Positions 23,111-34,221 of a DNA stretch of 64,000 nt are shown here, one piece after another. The stretch's first letter is position 1; each line of letters starts with the position of its first letter. The DNA comes from Epichloe hybrida (lineage: Eukaryota > Ascomycota > Sordariomycetes > Hypocreales > Clavicipitaceae), in NCBI GenBank assembly GCA_019022495.1, contig JAFEKR010000003.1, positions 2,852,001 to 2,916,000 of the forward strand, read 5' to 3'. A program made the translations under genes and the position numbers. Below the pieces are notes generated by a model. The model was not told where the DNA came from and ran no database searches. It saw nothing but the letters and a program-made list of their open reading frames with translations.

Positions 23111-23164
23111 TGTTCGACCGTGGGCTAGCATCGTGTCTTTTAGGGTGTTATTTTCCGCTTGACA
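23111..23164. other. 54 bp unmutated junction sequence with TGTT...GACA ends
   Basis: Lies exactly between the truncated Gypsy integrase and the inverted arm. It begins TGTTCGACCGTGGGC and ends CCGCTTGACA, and keeps a normal GC content amid AT-rich DNA. The termini resemble LTR ends, including those of the neighbouring Copia element, but it is too short to be a normal LTR and no target duplication is evident. Confidence 0.6.
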
Positions 23165-23166
23165 AA

Positions 23167-24101
23167 TTAGCTTTTACCTTATCCTAGGCTTATATAAAGG
23201 ATTAAAATAATTAGCTATTTTTTTACCTAAGATTTAGTAGTAACCTTATTACTTCTAAGTGTCTTATACCTATATCTATTATTCTAGTTTTTAACTATTC
23301 TAGGAAATTTACCTAGGTAATTAACGAATAATTTACATACCTATTTATAGCTATATAATATATTTACTATTACTTTATATTACTAGCTAGGTAGCTACTT
23401 ATATACACTACCTTAGTTATATTATCCTTAAAGGTATAGTAGTTTAATTTAAATAGTATATTTAAGTTTACTAAGAAATTCTATAGGCTTTTATACGTTT
23501 CCCCTTTATATATAGGTATTTTTATTTATATTTTAATAAGATTACCTTACTATATAATTACTACTATATTACTATAAACTATAGGTAAAATTATAGCTAA
23601 TGTTTAAGGGGTAATTATAGGTCTAGATTAAGGGGTAATTATAGGTCTAGATTAAGGGGTAATTATAGGTCTAGATTAAGGGGTAATTATAAGTCTAGTT
23701 TAAGGTCTAGCTAATCCTAGATTTGCCTTAAGCTCTCTAATTTACGCCTCTATTTATAAGACCTCTTATCTCCTCTAAAGGCAATATAGCTTAGATTATA
23801 TAACCTTATAGCGTTGCTATAATGCCCTTTTTTCTTTAGTTATATTATCTATACCTTTACTTAAATTAGGATTAAGTGGTGTTTATTATACCTTATTATC
23901 TATAGTTTTAGATTATAGGGGTTCCTTATCTTCCTAATTATCTATAGCTTTATTATTATAAGGTACTAGCGTGTTTCTAGTAAATCTTTAGAGTGTTAGC
24001 TATATAATAATCTAGCTAATGGTTTATATCCTTAAAAAGGTTAAGAGAGATTAATTTATTATAGCTTATACTAAAAGGTTAAGAATAAAGTAATAGCTAA
24101 G
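23167..24101 (-). repeat. Right inverted arm, proximal part
   Basis: Reverse complement of the left arm from its inner end (19624) outward, interrupted at 24101 by the Copia insertion. It contains a 24 bp tandem expansion at 23606-23701. Confidence 0.85.
23606..23701. repeat. Four tandem copies of a 24 bp unit
   Basis: Units starting AAGGGGTAATTATAG begin at 23606, 23630, 23654 and 23678. The left arm has one copy at the matching site (about 19165-19190), so the array expanded in the right arm only. Confidence 0.9.
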
Positions 24102-24332
24102 TGTTAGGGAGAGCTCCCTTGAAGCATAGGTTATATGAGGGCAGCGCGCATTGACAGGGATAAAACGCGAGGTTAGACATTAGTGGATATAATGTATTAA
24201 AAGTACCTCCGTAGACTAGTTATTACCATAGCGCACTATGTACCTTTTAGGTACAAAAGTCAGGTGCTGTCTGCACCTCTAATTAACTAAATTAAACGCT
24301 TTCTATTATCCTTTTTTACCCCTACCTTAATA
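24102..24332 (+). repeat. 5' LTR of the Copia element
   Basis: 231 bp. Its outer (left) half keeps many G and C bases that are A or T in the 3' LTR (for example GCGCATTGACAGGG), while its inner end is more mutated (CCTTAATA for CCTTGACA). Confidence 0.95.
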
Positions 24333-24350
24333 GTTATAAGCCTAGGAGGC
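24333..24350 (+). promoter_or_regulatory. Primer binding site, half-initiator-tRNA type
   Basis: GTTATAAGCC immediately follows the LTR. Undoing one G-to-A change gives GTTATGAGCC, complementary to the anticodon loop region (GGCTCATAAC) of eukaryotic initiator tRNA-Met. Priming from an internal half-tRNA is known for Drosophila copia and yeast Ty5. The site is inferred from complementarity only. Confidence 0.7.
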
Positions 24351-24509
24351 TTTAATTGCTATTTTTATTAATTATTATTAAAGATATAAGCTCTGTTAAA
24401 TATTATTAATTAACGCTTGCCTATATCACAAGATAATCGCCCCTTTGTTATATTAATTAGTTAAAACCCTTATCCTACGCTTTAGTTAACTAATACATTC
24501 CCCTTTATA

Positions 24510-27500
24510 ATGTCTAAAGAAACTCTAAATATAATGTTATTATTAGAGAAGGATTAGATTAAGTGGTTTGCCTAGGTTAAGAACTATATAAAATTATATA
24601 GTGTTTAGGAGTATATTAATCCTAATAAGGTTAAATTACTTAAAGAACCTATAATACTTATATACCCCTAGAGGGGTTTATAACTAGAGATTACGCTAGA
24701 TAACCCTAACGCTCTTAAAGATTAGAAGATTGCTTATAAAGATATAAAGGACTAATTTAACTTTAAATATAAAGAGCTTTAATTTAACCTTATGAAGTAT
24801 ATAAACTTATTAAAGCAAATGCTAAAGATTAGGGAATATATTTATAAGACCCTTTTAAAGAATATATAAGACTCTCTTAACTTTAACACTAAAGTAAAGG
24901 AAAAGGAGTTAGTTTAATATTATACCTATAGGATACTTAAGCTTCTTTATAATTAATATAAGCTAAATACTAAGAAAATACTTATCCTTATAGAGAATTA
25001 CCTTAATAATTACTTATAAGCTAAAGGTACTTATAATTAGTATAAGTAAGCTATAATAATAAAGGTACTATAAAGGAATTATCTAGATCTTAAGACTTAA
25101 TAAACTAAGGAGATAATACTATATAAGTTTATTATCTCTCTTTAAAGTAAATTTAAGGTATTCTAAAAGAAATAAAATAACTTACTTAATAAAGGAGAAA
25201 ATAATAGCTTCCTTAAGGTAGTTAGTAAGTTTAAAAGAGACTATAAAGCTCCTTAGAGCTTAATAATAATAAAATCAGCTAATAATGCTATTACTACTAA
25301 TAGATTAAATAGTTAGAATAGATTAGAGTAAAGTAAGTGCCTTAGATACTCTAGTTATAATGTTTATAATATATTAAAGTAATAGGAATCCTATAATTTA
25401 TTTAAAGCTCTTTATAAGCTAGAGGCTACTCCTAAGGATTAGGAAGTTAGGAAGAACTCTAAGGATAATATTAAGAGATATTTAAAGGAGAACTTATAAG
25501 AGAGATTAAAAGCTATAAGTTAGAAGCTAGAGAAAAGGGAGAAAAGCGGTAATATTATTATCCCCTTATAGAACCTAATGAATAACTTACTTATAGTAAC
25601 TCTAGGAGAGAAGACTATAAATATATTATTATTTATATGCTTATAAAGCTCTTAACCTTTAAGGGAAGTTATATATTTAACTTTAAACGCTATAGATAGC
25701 TCTAAAGGAAATTAGAATATAGTTATTTATAATTCTAGAGCTAATGTTTATATTTTTAATAATATTTATTAGTTTAAATAGTCTAAGTTTAATAGAACTA
25801 TTATAATAGAGGTTAAAGCTAGAGGCATAATTTATATATCCTTAGGATAAGGACTAGTCTATATATCTATTATAGATCTAGTATTATAAAGACTAAGAAG
25901 GATTATAGTGTAAAGTGCTTTGCTAATTCTAGAATTCCACGTGAACCTAGTATTAGCAATAATTCTAATAAAGGCAAGGATCTATTAAAACTAGAAGAAA
26001 AGCTTCCTATTCTAAGGAAAGTATTCTATTACTAAGCTTTATAATATTAATAAGCTTTATATATTATCTATACTCTTAGATAACCTAAAAGAGGCTTACG
26101 CTATAACTAGTAAAGCACTAAGGCTACCTATAAAAGAAGATGCAAAGCTTTAGCATTAATAATATAATTATCTAGGTAAGAAGGCCTTTATAAAGATTAT
26201 AAACGCTACTCTTAGCGTTAAATTAATAGGACCTAAGCTTATAGAGTGTAAGATCTATGCTATAGGTAAAGCTAAGTGCTAGAGATTATAGGTTACACTA
26301 GAAAGGCTTCCTTAGGGACCTAGATATAGCCTTTTAGTTAATCTAGAGTATTATAACTCTCCTTACTAGAATAGTAATTAGTATTAGTGTGTTTTTATAT
26401 ACCTTATAACCTTAATGCGTTTCTTCTATTTATTTAAGACTAAAGATAAAATTCATAATAGCTTCTATATAATAATAGTATTCCTACGTATATAATTTAG
26501 GGTTTAACTACGCTTTTTGTATAGCAATATTAAAAAGGCTTTATTTATAGAGAGCATAAGAGATAAGATAGCCTTTGCTAGTATTATAGTCTATAATTTA
26601 GCTCCCTTAACACCTAGTTAAAATAGAAAGGCAAAGAGATCTAAGGGGGTAGTTAAGTAAAAGGCTTATATATTAAGCCTTAAAGCTTACCTTCCTTTAG
26701 AACTTAATAATAAAGTCTTTAATATAGTAGTTTATTTACTAAATAAAACACCCTTTAAATATTATAGGAATTAGGTTATACTCTATAAACTCTAGTGAAA
26801 TTAGGCATAGAAAACAGTTCTAGCCTATTTATAAATATTAGAGGTTTAAAAGCCTTTAATTACATATCTATAAGCTTATAGATATAAGGCGTTTCTAATA
26901 ATAACAAAGGCTCTTAAGCATATTAAATCACACTATGTAATACTATAGTTAGAGCAGAGAGCTTATATTAGATACCTTATTAGTTATAGAGGTAAGTTAT
27001 AATATATTATATAGGTGCCTTTACTTTGTAATTATAAGGTTATTATATTAGTATATATTTAGTTTAATAAGAACTCCTTCTTTAAGCTAGAAGAAAAGCT
27101 AGAATTAGCTTAATAAGAGAAGATATTAATAATTAAGTTACTTAAAGAGCTTAAAGCTAAAGACCTTAATAAGGAGATTAGTTAAGATCTTATTAGAATA
27201 AAGCTTAAAGAGAATAATCCTATCTCTTTACTATTAGCTATAGGCTAGGAAAATAAGTAATTTAAAGTAAAAACACCTCCTTATATAATAGGGGATAAAG
27301 AGAACCTTTCTAGTGCACTTTTAACCCCTCCTAACTTCTCTTAGAAGGCACTAGTTACTATAAAGAACTTAGAGCTTTAGGTATAAGGTAATAATACGCT
27401 ATTTTATAAGATTAATAAATTTATAAGCAAGGCAATAGCTAATTATATAGTAATTACTATAGAGACTAGCGAATTTACTATAAAAGGCAGTAAGGCTATA

Positions 27501-29240
27501 GAGAATTATAGTCCCTATAATAATAGTATTAATATAAATAATATTATTACTAGGAAATATTAAAGAAAGAAAATAAGGAAAGCTAGGTAAGTATAGTTTT
27601 CTTTTGCTTTCTTAATAGTATTCTAAGGAACTTAATATAGTTTATATATTAAAGATATACCCCTAAAACCTATGCATTATTATTAGGTAATAGCCTTAGT
27701 GTATTATAATCACTAGAAGGAAGTGATTATAAAGGAGCTTTTAAAGCTTTAATCCTTAAACTACTAGGAGAATATACTAGATAAATTATTTAATCTTAAG
27801 GAAATTATTAACCTTAGATAGGTTTTTAAGTATAAAACTAATAAAAAAGGTATTATTATAAAGTTTAAGGCTTAAATAGTAGTCTAAGGTAACTAATAAC
27901 TAAAGGATAACCTTAATAACTACGCTACTACGCTTACTTTATAATCTCTACGTATACTACTTACTATTTGCTACGCTAATAATCTTAATATATATTAATA
28001 TAACGTTTAGAATGCCTTCCTATATATAAAACTTAAAGAACCTATCTTCTATAAGCCACTAGAGGGTATAAATATATAAGGTTATCTCTAGAAGATAACT
28101 AGAGCATTATATAGGCTATAGGAAGCTCCTTAATAATGGTTTTTATACCTAATATAATTCCTATTAAATCTAGGCTTTATCTAAGGAAAGGAAGACCTAT
28201 GTATCTTTATAAAAGGCAGATTTATCTTATTTTTCTACGTTAATAACATTATAGTGCTATTTCTAAACGGATTTAAAGCAGATTTTAAAGAGCTATATAA
28301 GTAGTTAATAAACAGTCTAGATATTAAAGACTAAGGCAATTTAAAGTGGTTCCTAGGCATTAAAATCATTAGGAATTATAATACTAAAGAGATGTAGTTA
28401 TTATAGGAATCATATATTTAAAAGATAGCTTAGAAGTTTATCCCTAATATTATTAATAACGATTTAAAGAGCTTAATTATAATACCTTTAATAATAGCTA
28501 TAATTATTCTAAATAACAGTTAGGCTACTAATAAAGAGATTAATTACTATAGAGTAGTTATTAGCTCTTTAGTCTATCTTTACATTATTAGAAGACCTAA
28601 TGTAGCCTTTATAGCTTTAAAGCTAGCCTCCTTTATAATAAACCCTTTAATAAAGCATATTAAGCTTATAAAGGCTACTCTAATGTACGCTTAAAACATA
28701 AGGAAGCTATATATTTAATACTTAGGAGTAAATAGCTTTAACACGCTTTTCTCTAGCACTAATACCTCTCTTAGTAATAACCCTAATACTTAGAAATTAA
28801 TATAAGGCTATATCTTTATTATATATAAAGCTATAATTAATTAGAAGTCTAGGAGGTAGTATTATATAATAACCTTAAGCATAGAAGCAGAGCTTTTTAT
28901 ATTAAATTATAGAGTAAAAGAGCGTATATCTCTAGGCAAACTACTTTATAATATTAGTATATAAGTCCCTTCTCTATTAATTATCTAGTGTAATAATAAG
29001 TAGATAATTTGTATTATAGAATATAAGGAAAGAAGACTTTAAACTAGTCTAAAGCATCTTAATATAAATTAAATATAGATTTAAGAGCAATATACCCTAG
29101 GTAATATTAAGGTAAATTAGTTAAAGACCTCTAAGATACTTACTAATAGCTTTACAAAGCCTCTATTAGGGTAGATATATAAGGAATTCTATTACTAGAT
29201 TGGCTTATAGGAAATTCCCGCTTAATTATAACACTAGAAA
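24510..29240 (+). pseudogene. Copia gag-pol remnant
   Basis: Integrase: read-through translation shows ALFIESIRDKIAFASIIVYN followed by LAPLTPSxNRKAKRSKGVV and NIVVYLLNKTPFKYYRN, matching the Copia YTPxQNGxAER...LxNRTP core. Reverse transcriptase: NAFLYIKLKEPIFYKPLEG, ITRALYRLxEAP and a catalytic box YVNNIIVLF (YVDDI in active enzymes; both Asp are Asn). Stop codons are numerous, mostly TAA and TAG where Gln, Arg or Trp codons would be. A candidate gag ATG is at 24510. Confidence 0.85.
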
Positions 29241-29296
29241 ATTATCACAATCTCTTCCTATGCTTATAATCTTTAGCTTTAATAGATATCTTAGCT

Positions 29297-29304
29297 AAGG
29301 GGGG
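29297..29304 (+). other. Polypurine tract of the Copia element
   Basis: AAGGGGGG, two bases before the 3' LTR. It is the expected priming site for plus-strand DNA synthesis. Confidence 0.8.
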
Positions 29305-29306
29305 TA

Positions 29307-29537
29307 TGTTAGGGAGAGCTCCCTTAAAGTATAGGTTATATAAGGGTAGCGCGTATTAATAAGGATAAAACGCAAGGTTAGATATTAGTAAATACAATAT
29401 ATTAGAAGTACCTCCGTAAACTAGTTATTACTATAGCGCACTATGTACCTTTTAGGTATAAAAGTCAGGTGCTGTCTGCACCTTTGATTAACCAAATCGA
29501 ACGCTTTCTATTATCCTTTTTCACCCCTACCTTGACA
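29307..29537 (+). repeat. 3' LTR of the Copia element
   Basis: 231 bp. Its inner (left) half is AT-shifted relative to the 5' LTR, while its outer end keeps ATTAACCAAATCGAACG and CACCCCTACCTTGACA. The mutation pattern is thus the mirror image of the 5' LTR. Confidence 0.95.
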
Positions 29538-29542
29538 CTAAG

Positions 29543-29767
29543 ACTATTATAGTTACTACTAGATAGATGCTAGCTAGGGGTAGGTGCGTAAAGGTTTTAA
29601 TCTCTAACCTAGCACTAATAATATGCGTAGTCTTTAATAAATACCCCGCTTCACAAGCATATAGCTATCTTATAGCTAGCTAGCCTCTTTGTTATTTACA
29701 TAGCCTAAAGGTTCTCCGAAGACCCGCTTCGATAAACATCCTATCTTTGACCTCTGCGCTCCTAACA
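29543..29767 (-). repeat. Right inverted arm, distal part
   Basis: Continuation of the right arm after the Copia insertion. Its end GCTCCTAACA is the complement of TGTTAGGAGC at 18537. Compared with the left arm it keeps more G and C (for example GAAGCGGGG against AAAGCAAGG), all by transitions. Confidence 0.85.
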
Positions 29768-31290
29768 ATTACCTTAATAAAGAAAACCTTCTAATTTATA
29801 GCTTGCTTTATAAGCAGCAAGACTAAGGCTAATTTTAAGTAAGTGATTAATACTATTATAAGTATTCTAGTGAAGAGGTTAATTATAAGCCCTTAAATAA
29901 TAATTACAAACCGCAATAAGGGATTAATTAAGGTAATTAAAAGGAACCTAATATTTAACAAGACTCCTTATATTTTATACTATTAGTATATTAATATAAA
30001 TATACTTACTAAATATAAGCATTACTTCCCTAGGGTAACCTATAACTAAGAAAAACGCCGCATAAAGAGAGCACCTTAATTTACTAAATTCCTTAATACT
30101 TAAAATAGTCTCCTTCTAAGTAAAACAAAGTCTAACTTTAAAAGAAACCTAGTAAGCTTCTAGTAGCCTAGTAAGTTCCTAGATTAAGCTATTAAATACA
30201 TACTATAGACCTAGATTAATCTATTTAAAGAGAAGCTTATCTTATATTATATTAATTAATATTATTACTTTAGTTATTATATTACCTTTATTATTAAATC
30301 CTTAAATTTAGTAATAAAGTAAGCCCTTTAGAGTAGCATAGGTAATTTAAGCTATGTTTTTTAGTGCCTATAGAACTATTAGACTAATTAGGTTACTTAA
30401 GCTTAATAAGCCTTAACTTATAGATTTTATAAGCTACTAAATCTATTATAGTAGCTACACTATAGCTTAATTTAAGAGAAAATTTTATATATTATATTAT
30501 AGCTAATAGTTAATAAAGAAAAGGTCCTAAGACTAAAGCCTATAAAGAAGCTAAAACTTACTAAAGAAAAGCTTATAAAAATACTATACTTACCTTATAA
30601 GCTTATTATATTATATAGTATACTATACTAGTATTATCTTTAGTATTATATTAAGGAAAGGTAGCCTATTAAACTTAGTAATATTAATAAGTATTAGCAC
30701 TAATATTATAGTGTTATTATACTATTAGATATAGGCTCTTAGGTAAGACTATTTAAACCCTTAGTAATAAAGGCAAAAGGTAAGCTAAAGAGAGCCCTTA
30801 GGTTAGAAAAGAGAAAGAATCCTATTATAAGCATAACTTATAAGCCCTCTAAATTTAAGCATGCCTAGGTAAAGGAAGATAATAATACCTATACTACCTA
30901 GGATACCCTTTAACCACTACCCTTAATAGCACTTATTATAATTTAAATATTATAAATAGCTTTAAAAGAGGTTATTAATATCTTTAATAATAACCTATAT
31001 AAGCTAGGCACTAAGTATCCTTAAGTATATACTTAAATAGCTATAAGACTTAAAGATACTCCTTTAGATAATAAAGAGAATAATATTAATAATAATAAAG
31101 GTATTAGTATTAAGTAATAGAAGGTAAAGATAACTTTATAAAATGCCCTAGGGGAGTTATTAATATTATAGAAGTATTAGTATTATATTAATTAAAATCA
31201 AAGGCAAGTATAAGAGATAGGGTTAATAATATAGGATAGTCTAGACACTTAGTATAGACTTACTATGTAAATTACTATAGGCAGCTAGTA
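29768..31290. pseudogene. Degenerate AT-rich repeat sequence, family not recognised
   Basis: About 1.5 kb with the same transition-driven composition as the rest of the block and stops in every frame. Protein-like fragments can be read on the plus strand but match no domain I can name. It may be the right flank of an older element into which the Gypsy structure was inserted. Base composition returns to normal at about 31290. Confidence 0.4.
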
Positions 31291-32266
31291 TTAGGCGTCT
31301 TAGCCACCTGCTAGCCATGACAGGGTTGCTATTTAACAAAACAGGGTTGCCTTTTACCCACGCCCTTAAAGAGAGGAAATTAGGGTTTGAGAGCTCCACC
31401 CGGATTTCAAGAGCAGAGGCAAAGTCAGGATTCAAACTTTTTTGGGTGTGATTTTCAAGCAACAAAGTTAGTGGAGAAACGGGCAACACTTGTGACTTTT
31501 CCCAGCCAAGTCAGCCCCCGATCGAGCCATGATCAATGACAGGCATCAGCCAAGAGATCAAGACCAAGATTGATTTACCCAAGAAAAAGAGGTCTAATCC
31601 AAATCATTTGGTAAGGGTTTCATCCAGCTGCGGGTCACGTGACTAAGGAGCCACGAATTCATGTGACTCGGGGCTAGCCTAGAAGTGAAGCTAGGGACCC
31701 ACTGTATAAAGGCATTGCATCGAAGTCAGCACGTGGTTTAGCAATAAATTGGACACAAGAGCCAGAGACTGAACGCCGGCTTCCGTCGGTTCAATGTGAT
31801 CTTCATTACCAGATTTTCAAGATCAAGCACAGCGGCCTAGTCAGGCGCCGCCAGAACAAACTGGTCCGAGTATTGGGACCTGGAGGAGAAAGTTTTGTAA
31901 AGAAGACTGCTCTACGGATTATCAGGGAAAGCTTATGCTGCCTGCCGGGACCTCTAAATTGATTGGCCGCCTAGAAAAAAAAAAAAAAAAAAAAAAAAAA
32001 AAGGTCAAGATGGGGGGGAATGGTAATCCGTATCTGTCATACTACAGTCTAATCCCTGTTCATAAGCGACATCACACGGCATCGGCATGACCGAGTCTTG
32101 AGTCTCGTCTTCTTGTCCTTGCCCACCTTGAGATATTACATATATAGCCCGTACATTTCACCACAGCTCATCACCATTGCCACAACACCAACAAGTCTCC
32201 CACTTCAAACAACGAACAGAAGAACTCCTCACCTCGGCACTAGAACAAGAGGGCACCTGCGCAATC
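31291..32266. other. Transition zone between repeat block and GST gene
   Basis: No gene is recognised. A TATAAAGG box at about 31705 followed by a GC-normal stretch could be part of another LTR, but no second copy is present in the window to test this. A run of about 26 adenines lies at about 31977-32003. The last 170 bases are the leader of the GST gene. Confidence 0.4.
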
Positions 32267-32932
32267 ATGACTCTCATCGTCCACCACCTCGGCGTATCGC
32301 AATCCGAGCGGATCCCCTTTCTCTGCGAAGAGCTCGACATCCCTTACGAGCTAAAGGTTTACAAACGGGCACCCATGGTCGCACCAGACGAACTCAAGGC
32401 TCTTCACCCGCAGGGAACCGCGCCCGTCATCCAAGACGGCGACGTGACGCTCGCCGAGAGCGGCGCCTGCGTAGAGTACATTGCGCACAAGTTCGGCAAC
32501 GGCAGGCTCTTCGTCCAGCCCTCGGACCCGGAATACGCCGACTTCCTCTACTGGTGGCACTGGTCCAACGGCACGTTCCAGCCCACAATCGGCCGGGTCT
32601 TGATGTCCCGCGCTGCAGGGCTGCCTGACGACCACTGGGTGGTCCAGTCGGGCCGTCAAGGGCTACGGAGCGGGCTGGAGGAACTGAACAAGAGGCTGGC
32701 GAGCAACGAGTGGCTGGCAGGCAGCCAGTTCAGCGTGGCGGATGTGATGGTCATGTTTTCGCTGACGACCATGAGGTACTGGGCGACGTATAGCCTCGCT
32801 GGTTTCGACAACATCCTGGAGTATGTACAGAGGGTGAGCAAGCGAGATGCGTATCAAAGGGCGATGAAGAAGAGTGACCCGGGCATGAAGCTGGTACTGG
32901 GGCCGGATGCGCCCGAGTCAGCGATGACGTAG
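32267..32932 (+). CDS. Glutathione S-transferase
   Basis: Single exon, 221 residues, the normal size of a soluble GST. The N-terminal thioredoxin-like domain begins MTLIVHHLGVSQSERIPFLC and carries the glutathione-site block GTAPVIQDGDVTLAESGACV (cis-Pro and Glu-Ser). The C-terminal helical domain contains WLAGSQFSVADVMVMFSL, matching the family N-capping and hydrophobic staple motif. The ATG at 32267 is chosen over an in-frame upstream start at 32177 because the beta-1 strand starts right there. It conjugates glutathione to electrophiles or acts as a reductase; the substrate is unknown. It is the first gene beside the retrotransposon block, on the same strand as the DOPA-dioxygenase-like and MFS genes, which together suggest a detoxification or small-molecule locus. 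Confidence 0.93.
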   Translation: MTLIVHHLGVSQSERIPFLCEELDIPYELKVYKRAPMVAPDELKALHPQGTAPVIQDGDVTLAESGACVEYIAHKFGNGRLFVQPSDPEYADFLYWWHWSNGTFQPTIGRVLMSRAAGLPDDHWVVQSGRQGLRSGLEELNKRLASNEWLAGSQFSVADVMVMFSLTTMRYWATYSLAGFDNILEYVQRVSKRDAYQRAMKKSDPGMKLVLGPDAPESAMT

Positions 32933-33388
32933 ATTGCGATGGAAAGGGGTAGTACTCCGTAGCGGAATGGGTCATGGGAAGATGTTGGACCGCGAAGCTA
33001 TGTAGGGTCAGAAAATGAGGGCATGGATACAAAATATACTATGGCATCTACTGAGGTGCCGGAAAGAGACTAGGGCTCTAGGACGTCGTGTTCCAGACGG
33101 TTGAACGCCCGGACTATCGTGTGACAAGGGAGGTGGCTCTGACAGAAGATGATACTGGCTCGACTCTACGATAGTTTGTTGGAATGCAACAAAATGATCC
33201 CGCAGAACGGAAACCGGAAACCGACAAGTGCGGGGCAATGTCTTGCAAGTACTCTGTCGGCGGTCGCTGCGATTAATAAATGAGCAGAAGATGCTCAACC
33301 TCTCCATCCCCCATCCTCATCTCGACAACATTCCCATCCCATCCCATCCCATCCCTTCCCCCCCATTGTACCGAGTATTTAATCACCC
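32933..33388. other. Short intergenic region
   Basis: One TACTCCGTA 9-mer (32953-32961) lies just after the GST stop. CATCC pentamer repeats (33332-33352) lie in the leader of the next gene. Confidence 0.5.
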
Positions 33389-33797
33389 ATGGCTACTCCC
33401 GTGCTCTACGAATACCCTTCTCCGCTGGCTGGATTTGAAGACGCCCCCCCGCTTCCCACCGACACACGACCAGATGGAACGGGCCTCGTCAACCCCAAGC
33501 GTGATGGCCTAAGCGAGGCATACCATCGCTTCACGGCGCCTTTGGACAACGGCACCCGAGGCGGCTTGTGAGTCATCATGCCCCCCGTCGTCAACTTTTA
33601 CTTTCGAGACCCTTGGGGGCAGCGAATCTCAGCCAGCGGCTTGTTTATTGACTCGATCGAAATGGACGGCTGCTACGACGCTACCATTAGTGACATCCAC
33701 ATCTACCATCTCCAACAAAACGCCGAGCAGACAAAGTACGCGCGGGAGCTATGGGAGCGCATCAGGCGAGAATGTAGGTTTTTTTTTTCTCTATCTT

Positions 33798-33832
<35 letters not shown>

Positions 33833-34221
33833 GCCAGGCCGTCCAGCCCAAACATATGCTTGCTCCCCATCTCCCATCTCCCGTCCGACAGACAAAATGA
33901 GAGCACGACAAAAACATGCTGAAGTCTCCCCGAGTCCCCGAGCTGAGAGTATACCGTTTCTGGGACCGCCCGGTCGGCCCTCACCCGGTCGCCATGTTCG
34001 AGGTCAATGTCTTCTCGCCGGCAGAGTTCGGCGCCATTGTCGCCTGGCTGGCTGTGTGGCGCGGGCCCCTGTCTGTCCTCGTCCATCCCAACAGCGTTCC
34101 GCGACAGGGCGAAGACAAATGCCATGTTCAACTGCGTGATCACACGCAGAGAGCCATTTGGATGGGGGAGAGGCTTCCGCTGGACCCTGCGCCGCTGGTG
34201 GCGATGCAGCGTGAGCAATGA
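33389..34221 (+). CDS. DOPA 4,5-dioxygenase-like protein
   Basis: Three exons, 33389-33567, 33691-33773 and 33935-34221, give 182 residues. The introns open GTGAGT and GTAGGT; the second contains about 30 T residues and ends with an unusual CGAG acceptor that alone restores the frame. The product shows GGFDIHIYHLQQN, then RREFPELRVYRFWDRPVGPH, MFEVNVFSPAEFGAIVAWL, RGPLSVLVHPNS and LRDHTQRAIWMG, in the order found in the DOPA_dioxygen family. Conserved histidines (DIHIYH, GPHP, LVHPN, RDHT) are candidate metal ligands. Family members cleave L-DOPA to betalain precursors or act on related catechols; many fungal copies are uncharacterised. A lineage-specific insertion between HPNS and LRDHT could be an unrecognised intron. 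A GST upstream and an MFS exporter downstream are consistent with catechol metabolism. Confidence 0.85.

Larger units (their letters stand above)
24102..29537 (+). mobile_element. Structurally complete but RIP-dead Ty1/Copia retrotransposon (5,436 bp)
   Basis: Two 231 bp LTRs (24102-24332, 29307-29537) begin TGTTAGGGAGAGC and end CTTGACA (CTTAATA in the left copy). The element is flanked by a perfect 5 bp duplication CTAAG at 24097-24101 and 29538-29542. A primer site follows the left LTR and an AAGGGGGG polypurine tract precedes the right one. Reading the plus strand through stops gives gag, then an integrase core (about 26470-26780), then reverse transcriptase (27690-28400) and an RNase H region. 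Integrase before RT places it in Ty1/Copia. All frames are broken, so it cannot move by itself. It is inserted in the right inverted arm of the Gypsy structure and is therefore the younger event. Confidence 0.95.

Noticed and set aside
18537..29767. Long terminal inverted repeats of a DNA transposon
   Set aside because: The arms encode retroelement gag sequence and flank Gypsy pol; there is no transposase and no target duplication at the outer ends.
16505..31290. AT-rich centromere or mitochondrial insert
   Set aside because: The AT-richness is explained by transition mutations in recognisable retrotransposons; no mitochondrial genes are seen. A pericentromeric location cannot be excluded from one window.
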